A DNA stretch of 64,000 nt, taken from contig NC_080735.1 in NCBI RefSeq assembly GCF_019097595.1, forward strand, positions 2,654,917 through 2,718,916, in the 5' to 3' direction. The DNA is from Hemibagrus wyckioides (Eukaryota; Chordata; Actinopteri; Siluriformes; Bagridae). A program made the translations under genes and the position numbers. The notes under the pieces were generated by a model. The model was not told the origin of the DNA and searched no databases. It worked only from the letters and a program-made list of their open reading frames with translations. Below, piece by piece: positions 1-11,839 of the stretch. Within the stretch, counting starts at the first letter, position 1. The number at the start of each line of letters is the position of its first letter.

Positions 1-88
1 TATTGAACCCTATGGATTAGGAATGGGATGTCACTTAAGTTCATATGCGAGTCAAGGCAGGTGAGCGAATACTTTTGGCAATATAGTG
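1..88 (+). mobile_element. 3' end of a Tc1-like transposon, cut by the window edge
   Basis: These 88 bases match the last 88 bases of the Tc1-like element at 40,296-41,542 without a difference that I can see, including the terminal inverted repeat and the TA that follows it at 89-90. The rest of the element lies outside the window. The identity between copies suggests recent movement of this family. The element ends where a TATC microsatellite begins. Confidence 0.93.
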
Positions 89-165
<77 letters not shown>

Positions 166-178
166 GCCTAACTGTCTG

Positions 179-229
<51 letters not shown>

Positions 230-242
230 GCCTAACTGTCTG

Positions 243-312
<70 letters not shown>
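89..312. repeat. (TATC)n / (GATA)n microsatellite
   Basis: A tetranucleotide array of about 220 bases, interrupted twice by the same variant block (gcctaactgtctg). The duplicated interruption indicates expansion by unequal exchange or slippage after the variant arose. It directly abuts the Tc1 end and supplied its TA target. Confidence 0.98.
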
Positions 313-329
313 ATTAACACTGAATACAT

Positions 330-1600
330 GGTGGAACTATGCTCAGACAGTCTCCATGGTGGTAGGTAATGCTTTTTTTTTAAGGGTATAAGACATGAAT
401 GGTGGTATATCTGCAGGAGTTGGGGATTTCAGTGATAAAGTCCACGGAGAGATGTGACCAGGGTAGTTGAGGAATAGGGGTTCTAGAAGCCCTGCTGGGA
501 GCTGATGGCAAGCTTTGAATTGGGTGCAGACTAGGCAGGCTTTGACATATGCTTCCACTTCCTTGGACAGAGCAGGCCAGCAGAAGGCATTTGGGAGAAG
601 GGATATGGTTATCTGAATACCCGGGTGGTCTGAACTGGGTGCTGTATGGACCCACTGAATCACCTGAGATTGCAGGCTAGTATGAACATATTGCTCGTAG
701 GAAGGGCATTCTGGCAGTGGTGGATCAGACTGTTGGGCCTGTTGTAACTCTTCCATAATGTCCCAACAGCAGGTAGTATAGGTTTTGGGGATAACGGTTG
801 GTGCACCGGGTCATGGCACCATGAGAGGGCATCTGCTTTGCTGTTTTTAGTTCCTGGTAGAATGGTTACCATGAAATGGAATCAAGCAATGAACAGAATG
901 AGATTGTACCATTGTGCCAAGCTTGGTGAAGACTTATGCCTCCTGAAGCTGTTACAAGGTAGCTGGGACTAGAGGAAGTGGGAACAGGTAGCGTACCATG
1001 ATTGAGTCCACTCCTCGATTTTTGATGCAAAGTCCACCATCTTTTTTTTGATAAAGAAGAGTCCAGCAGTGGCAGGGGAGGTGGTTGGTCAGATATAACT
1101 AGCTGCCAGGGCTTTTTAAATGTAATCCTCAATTGCCTTGCTTTCAGGGATAAATATATCCCTGAAAATATGGGTATACCTGGCACTTTGGAGGCATGGT
1201 GTTAGACATTGGGCATGGAACAGTCCCACGGACGATGTGGCAGTAATCTGGTGGCTTTCCACAGAGGTAGTAAGACATGGACGTGACAGATGGTTTTGCA
1301 GGCAGTGGTGTAGACAGTAGGGGGACCATTGAGTAAGCTCCTTGTTACATCATGACAGTTGTGGGTTGTGTAACCATAGCCAGGGGAAACCCAAAATGAT
1401 AGGGTTAGCAGAAGAAATGACGTATAAGAATATTTCCTCAGTGTGAAACAATCCAAACTGGAGATTGAATGGGGTGAACTGGTGGATAATGTAACCCTCC
1501 CCAATGGGGTGATTGTCCACAGCAGTAATACGGAGTAGGATGGTGCATGGCAGGGTGGGCAGCCACAGTTCCTCAACAAGATAATGGTGTATCTGCTGGA
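330..1600 (-). pseudogene. Decayed Ty3/gypsy chromovirus pol (protease to integrase)
   Basis: On the minus strand, broken frames read in pol order. At 1,202-1,579 there is a protease-like stretch of the chromovirus type. At 866-1,186 there is the start of reverse transcriptase in shifted frames. At about 800-872 the end of RNase H appears ([11 protein letters not shown]). At 343-756 there is the integrase zinc-binding region with spaced His and a CLVC pair, running into the catalytic core. Stops and frameshifts separate all parts and most of the reverse transcriptase is missing. No LTRs were identified. It is the same general group as the elements at 13.3-22.1 kb and 29.3-30.5 kb. This is a dead copy with no expected product. 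Confidence 0.82.
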
Positions 1601-3598
1601 TCCACCTGCAGCAAAGTATTTAGTAAGGTAGCCCCAGAGGCGGCACCTCCGTGCAATGCTGCGCGCTGAAGCCAGCGTGCACGTTGTTTAAATGTTCGTA
1701 ATACCGGAAGTAACTTTGACCCAGGAAGTGAGCCAAAACTCAGGAGAGGACTCACTCTGGTGGTTCTGAGGAGGCAATGCAAGTTGTGACATTACACCTA
1801 GGCTTTCCGGACAGTTACAGTGTAAGATTTCCACACTGTTTACAGTATCTACTCTATTTTACTACCACACTCAACATTTACAGTATAGTTGGTTATTACT
1901 AAATACAATGTCCTATTTTGTCACATCATTTTACAGTGGTGAATGGTATTGTCTACAGCAATCCATTGTATTTTTACAGGATAATACTTTAATAACTGAT
2001 TTTAATACTGTATTTATATAATATTTATGTAAATATTATTTATATAAGTGTTTTTTTTAATTACAGGTCATTAAGTAATTAATAATAACAACATAGGCCT
2101 ATTCTTGTAGAGGTTTTAAAACATTTTTAAAGAGCAAACAGCAGTAAATTGCCTGTCAGTGTTTTTATTTTAAAAAAAAACATTTATAATTAACAGTTAA
2201 CAATTAACAATGCACTAATCTTAACATTCTTCCAAATGTTCTATCAAACAGATAGAACAACTGAACTTGAGAATAGACAAGTTTTTGAAAAATACTTGCT
2301 TTAAAACCAAGAATCCTGTGTTCTCACTGTGTTACAGTCTGGACTCGATTCCCAGGCAGAAAAAATAACACAGCCACTAAAGAGTTAACTCTCAGTGCCA
2401 ATCCAAGATAAATGGGAGGGTCGCATCCGATGTAAAAATTGCGTCAAAATCAAAAACGTGGATTGGATGATCCACGATTGGACGACACCACTGAGGTGAA
2501 GAATGGTGTGTCACTTAGCGACCGTAAATAAGTTACAAAATCACTTTTTTTTTCAATAGCTTCCATACCACATGACCTAGTTGAAGCAGATCTCCCAACC
2601 TACAACAATTAGTATGAACTTCTGACACGAATCATTACTCAGTGAATATTAACTCATTCTTTAACTCAATATTAACTCAACTCTAAACATTAATTAAACA
2701 AAAAAATAAGTCTTAATGAAGTTAACCCACTCACAAAGTTATTTATTCATCTGTTACTAATTATTATAATTTATAGTCAAAATACAAGCCACTAAACTTA
2801 CATTTTCCAAACGACTGGCTACATAGTGACTCCAAGCCCAATGACAATTATATTACAACACTAGATAAATAACACAAACAACTTTTTAATCTCATTTATA
2901 TTTTATTAACACCTTCACAATTTTATATCTTTTGTCTTATATGCTTATTTTTTCTAGAGTCTAGTGATATGCTAACCGCTGTTATGATTGTGGACTGGGT
3001 GGCCCGGGTAATAAAAATTAACAGCCTGATTAGTAGTGGATTGGTAGCTGGTTAGTTAAATGATTCATCATTACCTTAGTTAACCCACTGCAGGAGTGCC
3101 TGCACCACAACTACACACTTTTTTAACCTCCAAGTGGGAGGTTGAAATTCATATACAGTTTATAAGGGCTATGAGGTCCAATGCTGGCTAGGTTTAGTGT
3201 TGTGGAGGCTGTTCAAAAAAATATAAATTTTCCATTAAAAATTGATAAAAACACATTTTTTCATAACAATATAATATAAAATATAGCCCTCAAAAGCCCT
3301 CAAATGCAATAAAATAGGGGGGTCTTTATTTACCTCTTGTACTAAAACAATTCTGGAGTCACTGGGTCACATGGTGTGGAAGCAATTAAATAAATACTAT
3401 TTTGTTTTTTGTTTTTTACTAATAAAAAACTGCTGAGTTTTGTGTCATTCAGTTTGTTTATGGTCCCTAAGTGACACGCTGCTGAATATCTGTTCAGAAT
3501 CCAAACAAAAACTAACTTCACCTCGGTTTTGGTGACCCCAAGGGAGCAGCCAAAAGAACATTTTGCACTGATCCAGAGACTGAAAAAAATAAACAAAT
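1601..3598. other. AT-rich non-coding stretch
   Basis: No gene was recognised. Positions 1,800-2,050 are rich in ACAGT/ACTGT motifs like those at 5.6-5.8 kb and 10.7-10.9 kb, suggesting ends of transposon-derived DNA. Positions 1,620-1,790 are more GC-rich and may belong to the neighbouring chromovirus. The rest is AT-rich with no open frame of note. Confidence 0.5.
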
Positions 3599-3649
3599 GC
3601 ATGAATGAATGAATGAATGAATGAATGAATGAATGAATGAATGAATGAA

Positions 3650-3696
<47 letters not shown>

Positions 3697-3697
3697 A
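3599..3697. repeat. (ATGA)n then (ATAA)n compound microsatellite
   Basis: A tandem tetranucleotide tract of about 50 bases of ATGA-type units is followed by about 50 bases of ATAA-type units. The open frames across it on the minus strand (runs of FIHS and FIYL) are artefacts of the repeat. Confidence 0.97.
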
Positions 3698-4310
3698 TGT
3701 TACTAAGCACTGGTTCTTCAGCAGATTATTCCACCTAAAATGGCAAAAACAATCCCTTCCAGAGAAGGCTGTACAAAGGGTATAGTTTATGATCATATTT
3801 GCCATAAAACATGAAGAGTTGAGAACAGAGTGAACTGTTTGCACAAGACTAAAGCAAAAATATGAAACGTTTATTGTTCTAAGTTTAAACCTTTCTTGGA
3901 TCAAAGTAGAAATGCATATGAACAGCTCAACAATAATATTGGGTTGCTTTATTAATATTCAGTTGAACAATTATTTATATATTATTTATTCTTTAATCTC
4001 CGAAGTGCATTTATCCTCTTTCACAAGCACAAACATTTGATTATTCGGATGAAAAATCATTTATCCCATCTTCTTGGGCAGTGTTGTTTATTTATTCTGT
4101 GGATAAACTAATACTTTCAAAAGCTTGACTTATTAATACAAATAATTACATCTGGGGTTTATGCATTAAACTCACATTGACAATTTAAGTTTGGCCGCAG
4201 TAAAGGTAAATGTATTAAAGGTGGACTGGTTGCTAGGTAGACTTGGCCATTGCCATGGAGTGTCAGTGAGGACATGGAGACAGGAACTCCAATTAAATGA
4301 CTTTAATATA
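3698..4310. other. Non-coding, nothing recognised
   Basis: AT-rich sequence with no convincing coding frame, RNA gene or repeat structure visible. Confidence 0.5.
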
Positions 4311-4505
4311 CACTGTCAGAAAAAAGGGTCAAATATAATGGTACCTTTAAAAGTACACATTAGTTCCTTAGGGTAAAATTATGTTTCCAAAACATGTTAT
4401 AAAGGTATGACTAGAGGTACAAAATTGTACCCGTCAGGGTAGCACCCCAGTGATGGCCACTTGTACCTTAAAAGGTACAGATTTGTACCTTTCTTTCTGA
4501 GAGTG
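4311..4505. mobile_element. Short terminal-inverted-repeat element (MITE), about 195 bp
   Basis: The element starts CACTGTCAGAAAAAAGGGTC and ends with the near reverse complement (…GTACCTTTCTTTCTGAGAGTG). The imperfect inverted repeats are about 25 bases long and TA flanks both sides. It has no coding capacity. The superfamily is not certain: TA flanks fit Tc1/mariner, whereas the CACT start also resembles CACTA elements. Confidence 0.75.
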
Positions 4506-4859
4506 TACATGTTGGTAAGTGTGTGGTCTGAACAAAGAAAGGAGAAATATACATAAACTAAGTGAGTCTAGAATAAATATAATAACATGGACAAATCTAA
4601 GCATCTAAACATAATATTACATTAATAATACATTAATAAATATTACAACATAATAAACTTGAGATTAATAATCTGAATAAACTTACATAACCATGGGTAA
4701 ATACACATTAACTGTACAACTGACAGATTAATCACACTTCTGAACTAATTATAATGTTAAATTTCCAGAAACCTCCACCTATCTCTTAACTTACACATGA
4801 AACAATACCTTGGTCAATCTTAGAAGGCAATAACAGCAACATACAATGTGACTAAAAAC

Positions 4860-5110
4860 TTTCTTTTCGTCACTGACGCACACAAATCTAACAGAAATTA
4901 GGCGGAAAGCGAAGCGTGAACCATCTCTCTGTAACGGAGTGAAAACGAAACTAAACAGTTCTTCAGCGCGGTCGCGAGATCAATGCTGCGTTCTGATTGG
5001 CTGAAAGCTCGCATGCTCGGTGCATGATCACTGTGAGATCTCCTCAGGAGTCTAATATTCTCTCGCGATACTACATCCTGGATGATGTGAATGAATAAGC
5101 AGCTGACCCT
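4860..5110. promoter_or_regulatory. CpG-rich promoter-like segment with an ISRE-like site
   Basis: A local GC- and CpG-rich block lies in AT-rich DNA. It contains GAAAACGAAACT at 4,941-4,952, whose reverse complement AGTTTCGTTTTC fits the ISRE core AGTTTCNNTTTC. It also contains GATTGGCTG, an inverted CCAAT box, at about 4,995. A possible minus-strand splice donor (AAG/GTATTG) follows near 4,811. No coding exon was found on either side, so it may be an orphan promoter left by rearrangement of the interferon-inducible locus, or the start of an unrecognised transcript. Confidence 0.4.
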
Positions 5111-5930
5111 CCTCTTCTACAGGAAATCTCTGCAAAAAAAATGTAAACACAACTGGCAATATTAAGGTCAGTAAAAATTTGTCACAGTCATGTCCATATA
5201 TATTGAGAATTTAATTATTATGGCAGGCCTATAGATAGAATAAAGAACTTAATATAATGAATTATTAAGATAACTAATTATGAAGATAATTATTAAGATA
5301 TGCAGTGCTTTAGCCATAATCTTTTAACAAAATATCCTTTAATTTATTCAGTATTTGATCATGTCAAATATATTCATTTATGTCATTCATATATTCAAAT
5401 TTACTCTAAAATGGCATCTAATATTAGTCAGTAAAACTACATTTTAGTTTACAAGAAAAATTAAATCTTGTAACAAAAGCATAAACTTTGACTTTGACTA
5501 AAAACTGCCCTTTGTAATATTAATATTACAATATTACAAGTACACTGTTGTAATACACCATGAAGTCTTTATGGTTTATGTATTTATTTTAGTTTTATTT
5601 AATTTTGTTATAGTGTGTTGTTTTGGAAAGAGTTTACTGTTAAAAATTGTCCCGTTAAAAACAGTAAATTAATGGCAGCACAGTTGCCAGCAAGTTACTG
5701 TTAAATTAACAGTGTCTTGCTGTTGTTGAAATTTACAGTTTGTTACTATTTTTGGAAATACAGCATAAAGCTGTTATTTTCTACATTAACAGTAAACTTA
5801 CTTACTAAAGTTACTGAAATCAAAATTTAAATAAAAGCATGTTTATGTCGTGTGTGAAGAGTATGTGTAAGGTATGTGTGTGGTATGTCAGTGAATGAGT
5901 GGGTTCACTTATATAAAGTGCCACTCAAAG
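5111..5930. other. AT-rich stretch with many ACTGT/ACAGT motifs
   Basis: Between about 5,620 and 5,820 the motif ACAGTAA and its complement recur in both orientations around a GGCAGC…TTGCCAG core. This resembles the sub-terminal repeats of a DNA transposon and may be the 3' end of the minus-strand unit at 5.9-9.9 kb. No matching terminal repeat at the far end could be defined by eye. Confidence 0.4.
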
Positions 5931-5938
5931 TCCATTAG

Positions 5939-8230
5939 TTAACCTGAGAGTTGACTGATTTCTTTTTGTGGGCGACCTTCCCTGTCCGCTTTGACAGGAC
6001 TTGTCCAGCCTTGGTGCCTTTTTCGGGATTTATACCAATGAACCGCCGAAAAACCAATGCGTACATTCAGAATTAGTGTGGGCAAAAGTTTGCATAACGA
6101 GAATGTGAAGAGAAGTGAATATTTGAATCTAAGCATCTATCCTCTGAATGAATTCCAACATGCATGCAGCCTCAGCTTGGTACTCCACATTGAAATTGTA
6201 GTAAGTCGAAAACACAGCAGCAAGCCCAGACTGAAAACTTGGCTGGATGCCCTCACAGATTATTTCAAAAAACTGATCATCCATTTATCAATGCAGCTTC
6301 CTGGTTTTTCACCTAAAACATTCCAAAGAAAAAGCAATGTTAGTAGTCATGTAACATATTCACTACAGCTTATGTAATAAAACAGACAGTTCTATACCTA
6401 CCAAGGAGTATCGGTCAAGGAGTTGCAGGTAGTTCAAGTGTCCTTTCTATGTCCACTGCAGTGGAAGATGCCTAAGACACAGTTACAATGATGAGGACAT
6501 AGAGACAAAATTTACTAACAGTAAAGCCTTGTATGCATTTTTAAATTAGGAAAGAGCATGTCTATTTCAGTTGTTAGGACAATAATACAATAATAGAAAA
6601 TAAATAATAATAATAATAATAAAAAAAAAAACTTACATTTGCAGAAATGATCAGCCCTTCCTGAGTCTCAGAGAAGTGAGCCATGAGAAGTTGGATGACT
6701 CAGAAGGAAAGCTCAAGGTCTGACTGCAGAGAAATGACTGCCCTGACATCGGTATTGGTGGGTTTATTGCTGAAGAACTCCACAATGGCCCTTCCACACT
6801 CTTCCATGGCAAGCTCAAGTGTAAAGTTATGGCCACTGCTTTCTTAAATCAGCGATGGTGGGTGCTGGTAATATGTTTATTTGCTGCCGCTGGAGGCAAA
6901 AGGTTGTTTCCATAAGTTGCTTAACTTCTGCTTTTTCAACCCCATTTATTCCATCTTGACAGTATATCTCCTCCAGCCACTGACATTTCTGCTCTATGGT
7001 TTCATCTGTCCCTCTGTTGGGAGGCTGAAATATGGTGCAGCCAAATGTATCAATAGGCCCTCTGTTTAGTCCATCACCAGATGAACGGTGTTGGTGAATG
7101 ATGGTGGTGTGGTTCAGATTTTCAATTTGAATTAAAAAAATTTTTTATTTGAATTAACAGTGAGGTACAACCATTTCCTAGTACCTGACTATTGTCACGG
7201 AGATCAGCAAAACTTTGAGGATACTGACATGATGATGTTTCAGCAGACTGTGACACATTGTGAGCGTGTTGGGTTTAGCTCATATTTCCTCATCTTATCT
7301 GCCAAAACTCTGACCATTTGTTGCCGTGCTACTGGTGAAGATCTCTTGCCATCAGCCACTGCTGAACGAATGTCCATAGGCATTGCAGTCCAAGGAATCT
7401 GAAATGTCTCTGGCCATGTTTTTTTATATGGGAGGATGGACCACAGTTTTCGGAGCTGCTAGATTCTTGATTTGAGAGTCCACTTGCAAGGCAAGCTGAC
7501 TGCTGGTGTAGGGGAAGGAAGAATTTGCAGGTCTAAAGTGACCGTCTCTGTCTCTGAAATAGGAAAAGCAGAGGTAACTAACATATGAGAAGTTTTAAAT
7601 AATAATAAAGAAAAAAAAGAAAAAATTGGTCACATCCAAGGCCTGTAAATAATACATTAAGTGACTAGAAATATCTGTAACCTGTAAAGGGCTGTAAATA
7701 ATATGAGTTGCACTATATGATATTAGCCAAGTTTTTAATTATAATAAAAAATAAAATAAAATAAAACATTGGTGACCTCAAAGCCCTGTAAATAAAACAT
7801 TAAGTGATTGGAATTATATGTAACTTGCAGGTCACATGCTATAACTGTTTACAACTATCAGTATCCATTAGTACAAAGACAACTGGTAAATACGCATGAA
7901 GTCCTGGAAATAATCAAATATACTTGTAAAACAGTGTAAGTTAGAAATATGTTTAATGTACTTATAAGACGCTTTAAAAAGGCCAGTCAGAGCTACTGTT
8001 TAAGAAGAAACTCTATACTGCAGAACAGTACGATTTAAATTCTTATTACCTTTCTTAAATGCTTCCAGAAGCTTCCGTATTTGAATGGCTGGCAGTAGGT
8101 CAGCAATATCATCTTGAGTCACATATTTCAGGTCTTGTGTAGATTCCAGACCGGAGTTTAATAGCTATCAATGCCTGTAGAACGTCTTGGAAATTATTGG
8201 CAAAGTTCTGAGGATGATATCCCTCAGGCT
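5939..8230 (-). pseudogene. SAM-domain-like second protein of a transposon-like unit, broken
   Basis: Reading leftward on the minus strand, segments of one protein family seen in many copies in fish genomes (often annotated SAMD3-like) appear in order. At about 8,130-8,040 is a SAM-like stretch containing DDIADLLPAIQIRKLLEAF, followed by a possible donor. At about 7,440-7,200 is IPWTAMPMDIRSAV and following text. At about 7,050-6,890 is the stretch including KAEVKQLMETT. At about 6,810-6,650 is EECGRAIVEFFSNKPTNTDV. At about 6,260-6,130 is GLAAVFSTYYNFNVEYQAE. At about 6,035-5,940 is GINPEKGTKAGQVLSKRTG. In-frame stops and frameshifts occur in several pieces, so this copy is not functional. 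The family's biochemical role is not known to me. It lies downstream of, and on the same strand as, the zinc-finger protein, as expected for one mobile unit. Confidence 0.62.
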
Positions 8231-8233
8231 TGA

Positions 8234-9850
8234 TCAGACATTCTTGAAGTTACGCAGTTTTCTTGTGCACTGTTTAAAGTATGTGTGCTTGCTTTCGAAC
8301 CTCATAGTCCACAAACAACTAAGTGGACAAAACTGAATGATGAGCTCAGGATCGTGGCTCATGTAATGATGCTTAAGTTTAAGCAGATGATGGGGAAAGG
8401 CTTGTTTTCTGGAATGCAAGTATTCTTCAGTAAGGACCCTTAAATAGCCTATCTGATCAGCAGAAATTGCTGGTGCACAAATCAATGCCACGATTTCTCT
8501 TAGTTGTAACACCAGTTGCCATATCTCATTGTCAGGAGATGCAATCACTCTGATCAACACTGGTAACAGTCTCAGTAAGCACCAGTTCTGCACAGCATGG
8601 CCACTCAGTCCTGTGAAAATTTTCAAGAAAACCTCCGATGTTGTGTGATCCCAGGTAATCTCCTGCAATGGCTCGAAAGATTCCTCTGCATACCTGTCCA
8701 TCAGGTAGCACTATGCCATTAGTCTCAAGGTCTTGAAGGTCTTTTATCAAGCATCCCATGACCAATTCCTGACCAAAATACTTGAAATCTTGTTCTCTAC
8801 ACAGAAAACCAGTTGCATCTGGTCAATACTTGACCGGTTGTGTGGCAATAGGTCAATAAGTGTGAGATACATAGCTAGTATTTTGTGTTTTTTCTTTACC
8901 AACTTAACCAAATTAACAACTTCAAATAAATCTTGATAAAGTATCAAGCCTAAAGATGACCGCTATGTGTGGGCCAAGTTTTTGTGGTGTTTTCACCATC
9001 CCGCACATCTTCAAAAATATCCTTCAACTGGATACGGCTGTGTCCTTCTCGGTACTGTTTCCACACAGACTCACAATGAAAAAAGACCTCAATCATCTGT
9101 TTTACAGGGACATACTGTAAAAAACACTCTTTACCAGCTTCATTATGTCCTAGACAAATCGGCATAGGTTCAACATAATTAAAAGTCTTCTTGAACACTG
9201 TTTTCCTGCGCTGGTCTGTTTTTAGTGTGTGGCTTTTACATGATCGTACGAAGGGGAAGCCTCTGGAATCCCAAGTGCAACCAATTTCTCATTTAGTTTG
9301 AAAAGTAGATGTGACTGGTTGACATCATAAACTGCCTGCATATCTTCAATGGTAGCCTGAATGACTGAAGATGGAAGCAATAACTTAGCCCAGGGGTGTC
9401 CAATCTTATCCGGAAAGGGCAAGGGAAAGAGATCAGTTGATTAGCCAGTTGGAATCAGGTGTAGCTTCTTCTTGGTTGGAATGAAAACCTGCAACCACAC
9501 CGGCCCTTTCTGGATAAGATTGGACACCCCTGACTTTCAGCTTCAGACACAAGTGATGTGGCAACATTGGATTCGCTTAGGTTTACCTCTGTTGAATTTT
9601 TATGTTTCCTTGATACGTGAGAGGTAAAGGTAGATATCACTGAAAAGGATTTATCACACTGCTTAAAGGGGCATGTCACTCTTCGTCCCTCTTTAATGTG
9701 CACTTTATGATGGGAATAAAACTGAGTTAGTGTATCACATTTGGCACTACACAAGTCAACATGGCATGCAAGGTGTACTGCAGGGTACAAATGTGATCTT
9801 GGCACCACCACACACTCATTGTGGTGTCTGTAAAGATGTGATTTCAAAGC
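8234..9850 (-). pseudogene. C2H2 zinc-finger, transposase-like first protein of the same unit, broken
   Basis: The N-terminal part (9,847-9,540) has C2H2-type finger spacings, including CPFKQCDKSFSVISTFTSHV. The middle (9,422-8,950) includes MPICLGHNEAGKECFLQYVP. The C-terminal part (8,947-8,234) includes QNWCLLRLLPVL, a QLREIVALICAPAIS stretch and FESKHTYFKQCTRKL. I recognise this order from high-copy fish genomic open frames but cannot assign a named transposase superfamily with confidence. Frames are shifted at least at about 8,750 and 8,700, and a small inverted-repeat element interrupts the frame at 9,391-9,532. A piece usually found before GHAVQNWCLLR appears deleted. This copy is dead. 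Confidence 0.65.
9391..9532. mobile_element. 142-bp inverted-repeat MITE inside the zinc-finger frame
   Basis: It begins CAGGGGTGTCCAATCTTATC and ends with its near-perfect reverse complement, giving inverted repeats of about 28 bases. The CAGGGGTG start is typical of small hAT-like elements. A clear 8-bp duplication is not visible. It separates the finger-containing part from the middle of the host frame. Confidence 0.8.
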
Positions 9851-11640
9851 TGCTAATTATGCGAACTTCCTGTTACAGTCCTGGATGCAACAATGAAGAA
9901 ACAAGTTAGGGGTATTGATGTGAATCCTCATGTGCCTCACATAGGCCACCGGAGTACTACATTGCTGCCCACATAACTGACATGCAAACATGCTGACAAG
10001 TCAAAATGGATAGTCTTTCAGCATTGAAAAAGTTAACTCAAAAAATCTCAACAACAGCAAAAAATCTCCAACAAAATAAAAAGTAACATTGCAATACAAA
10101 CAAACATACAAAACAACACTAAAATTTTGAACAGGAATTATTCTTACTGAGTATTCTATCACTTAACTTATTCTATCAAACTTGAATCAAAGCAATCCAA
10201 AATACAGCCAACATTAAAGAATCAAAAGAAAAACTCCCCTCAGAATAATTATGTACTAATTAGAACAAGCTTACCCAAATTTGCAAGCAGAACGTTACCG
10301 AAATAAACGTTTTGTCTAATATACATTGAAGGTATATTAGGCAATAAATGAAAAGATAGCAAGTTCAAATTAGCAAGTGAGATGATGATAATTTTAGCGT
10401 GCTACGACATCAATCTGACTTCGATGCTACAGTATTTAATGGCTTACGTTGCAGAAGAGATTATATTATCATGTTTATTTGAACTTACCTTGTATTCGGG
10501 AAATATCTGAATCAAATCCAGCTAGATGCTATGATGCCGTTGGCATGTTACGAGTTTAGCACTGAAATGGATGTAAAACAGTCACAATATCAGCATCCAC
10601 AATTATTACAGTTATTTGCAATTGCAAGCGTTTATTTTGTGTAAAGGGAGCAAGACAAATGTGCACTCACTGGTTAAGTCACAGGATGAAGACGGATGAA
10701 AATCCACATGCTTGCTTTCTGTTCTTAAAATACTGTTAAGTACTGTTTTCTTTCCTTTATGCAATAAATACGGTAAAATACCATAATATTTTGTCTGTGT
10801 CATTTCACCAACCGTAAAAAAACAGTAATGCACTGCTTTTGAACATAACAGGATTATACTGTTGAAATTTTGACATAAATTAAGAGCAATTTTTCAGCAA
10901 AAGTTCAACTTTACTTCATATTTGTTATCTGAGTGTAGATTAGATATGTCAAGACATCTGATTTTGTTGGATAATATATTGTCCCAGAAATTATTATGAT
11001 AAATAATATTATTGTCATTTTAAGACCACTCTTTGCCACTGACATAATGATGATATAATAGCATAATAATGCAGGTACACTGTTTCAAAGCACATTTTAA
11101 ATCTTTAGAATATATTGATATTGGCTTGTTTATGTTAATTGGCTTTTCTCTCTCTCTCTTTCAGCTTAAAATCAGAATGTTTTCACACTAGATCTGTGGA
11201 ATGCAGCTTTCAATCCAAGTCCTTATTGAACGACTTTCCGTCTGGATTGATGCAGTCATCAGGAAAAAAAACACCTATTAGCTTCAATAAATTATCTTTA
11301 TCTGTCGCTGTGTGTGGAGCAGCTGCCTGAGCCTCATTTGCTTAAATAATGAAATATATACAAAATTAGAGTTCTATTCAAATTCTAGGACAGGTGTTAT
11401 GTCCTTATAGTGTATATCAGAGTTTTAAATCAGTTTTCCACAAGAGAGCGAAATGAATAAATACAAACCAAACAGTGCTCTGAACAACTGGCTATAAAAA
11501 AAGTGCAGTTTTTTTTTATATATATATATCTTGAAAAATACAAGGTACTTATAAAAATTCATTTGTAGCTTAAGGGGAAGTATTAAAAAATAAAACACAG
11601 GATTCACCTAAAACATGTTGAACACAATTTCACTTTAAAG
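9851..11640. other. AT-rich non-coding stretch
   Basis: No gene was recognised. Around 10,690-10,860, ACAGTAA/TTACTGT motifs may mark the other end of the two-protein unit. The segment 11,040-11,150 is similar to 32,170-32,300, so it belongs to the duplicated IFI44-like neighbourhood. About 780 bases from 11,150 to 11,930, including the extra terminal exon, have no counterpart there. Confidence 0.5.
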
Positions 11641-11665
11641 ACATTAATGTATATGTCTTTCAGGA

Positions 11666-11839
11666 CTAGACATCTTTTTTTATGTCTTCCACATAGACAT
11701 TGGCAAGATTTAGAATATCTCTCAGTGCTGTGAGGATGAGAATTTCAATATCTGGATCTTGAGTAACTGATTCAGAGTAGTTCTGCACAGGGTAGATGGC
11801 ATTTAGTGGGATGCCTATGGTATTTCTGCACACGTATAC
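11666..11839 (-). CDS. Extra terminal exon of an IFI44-like gene (exon A)
   Basis: The minus strand shows an acceptor (TTTCCTCAG) and then an open frame starting [19 protein letters not shown] and ending in NLANVYVEDIKKDV and a stop. It aligns by eye with the last coding exon of genes B (12,615-12,758) and C (33,318-33,494), and it has the same phase 0. No other exons belong to it alone. It could therefore be a relic of a deleted gene, or an alternative last exon for gene B, whose own last exon is frameshifted. Nearby sequence (11,368-11,475 versus 11,870-11,950) shows signs of a local tandem duplication. Confidence 0.68.
   Translation of the reverse strand, partial: VYVCRNTIGIPLNAIYPVQNYSESVTQDPDIEILILTALRDILNLANVYVEDIKKDV

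Noticed and set aside
3342..3904. Minus-strand frames with FIYL/FIHS repeats
   Set aside because: They are generated by the ATGA/ATAA microsatellite.
10612..10833. Minus-strand frame of 73 residues
   Set aside because: No resemblance to a known family; AT-rich DNA with ACAGTAA motifs suggests transposon termini instead.
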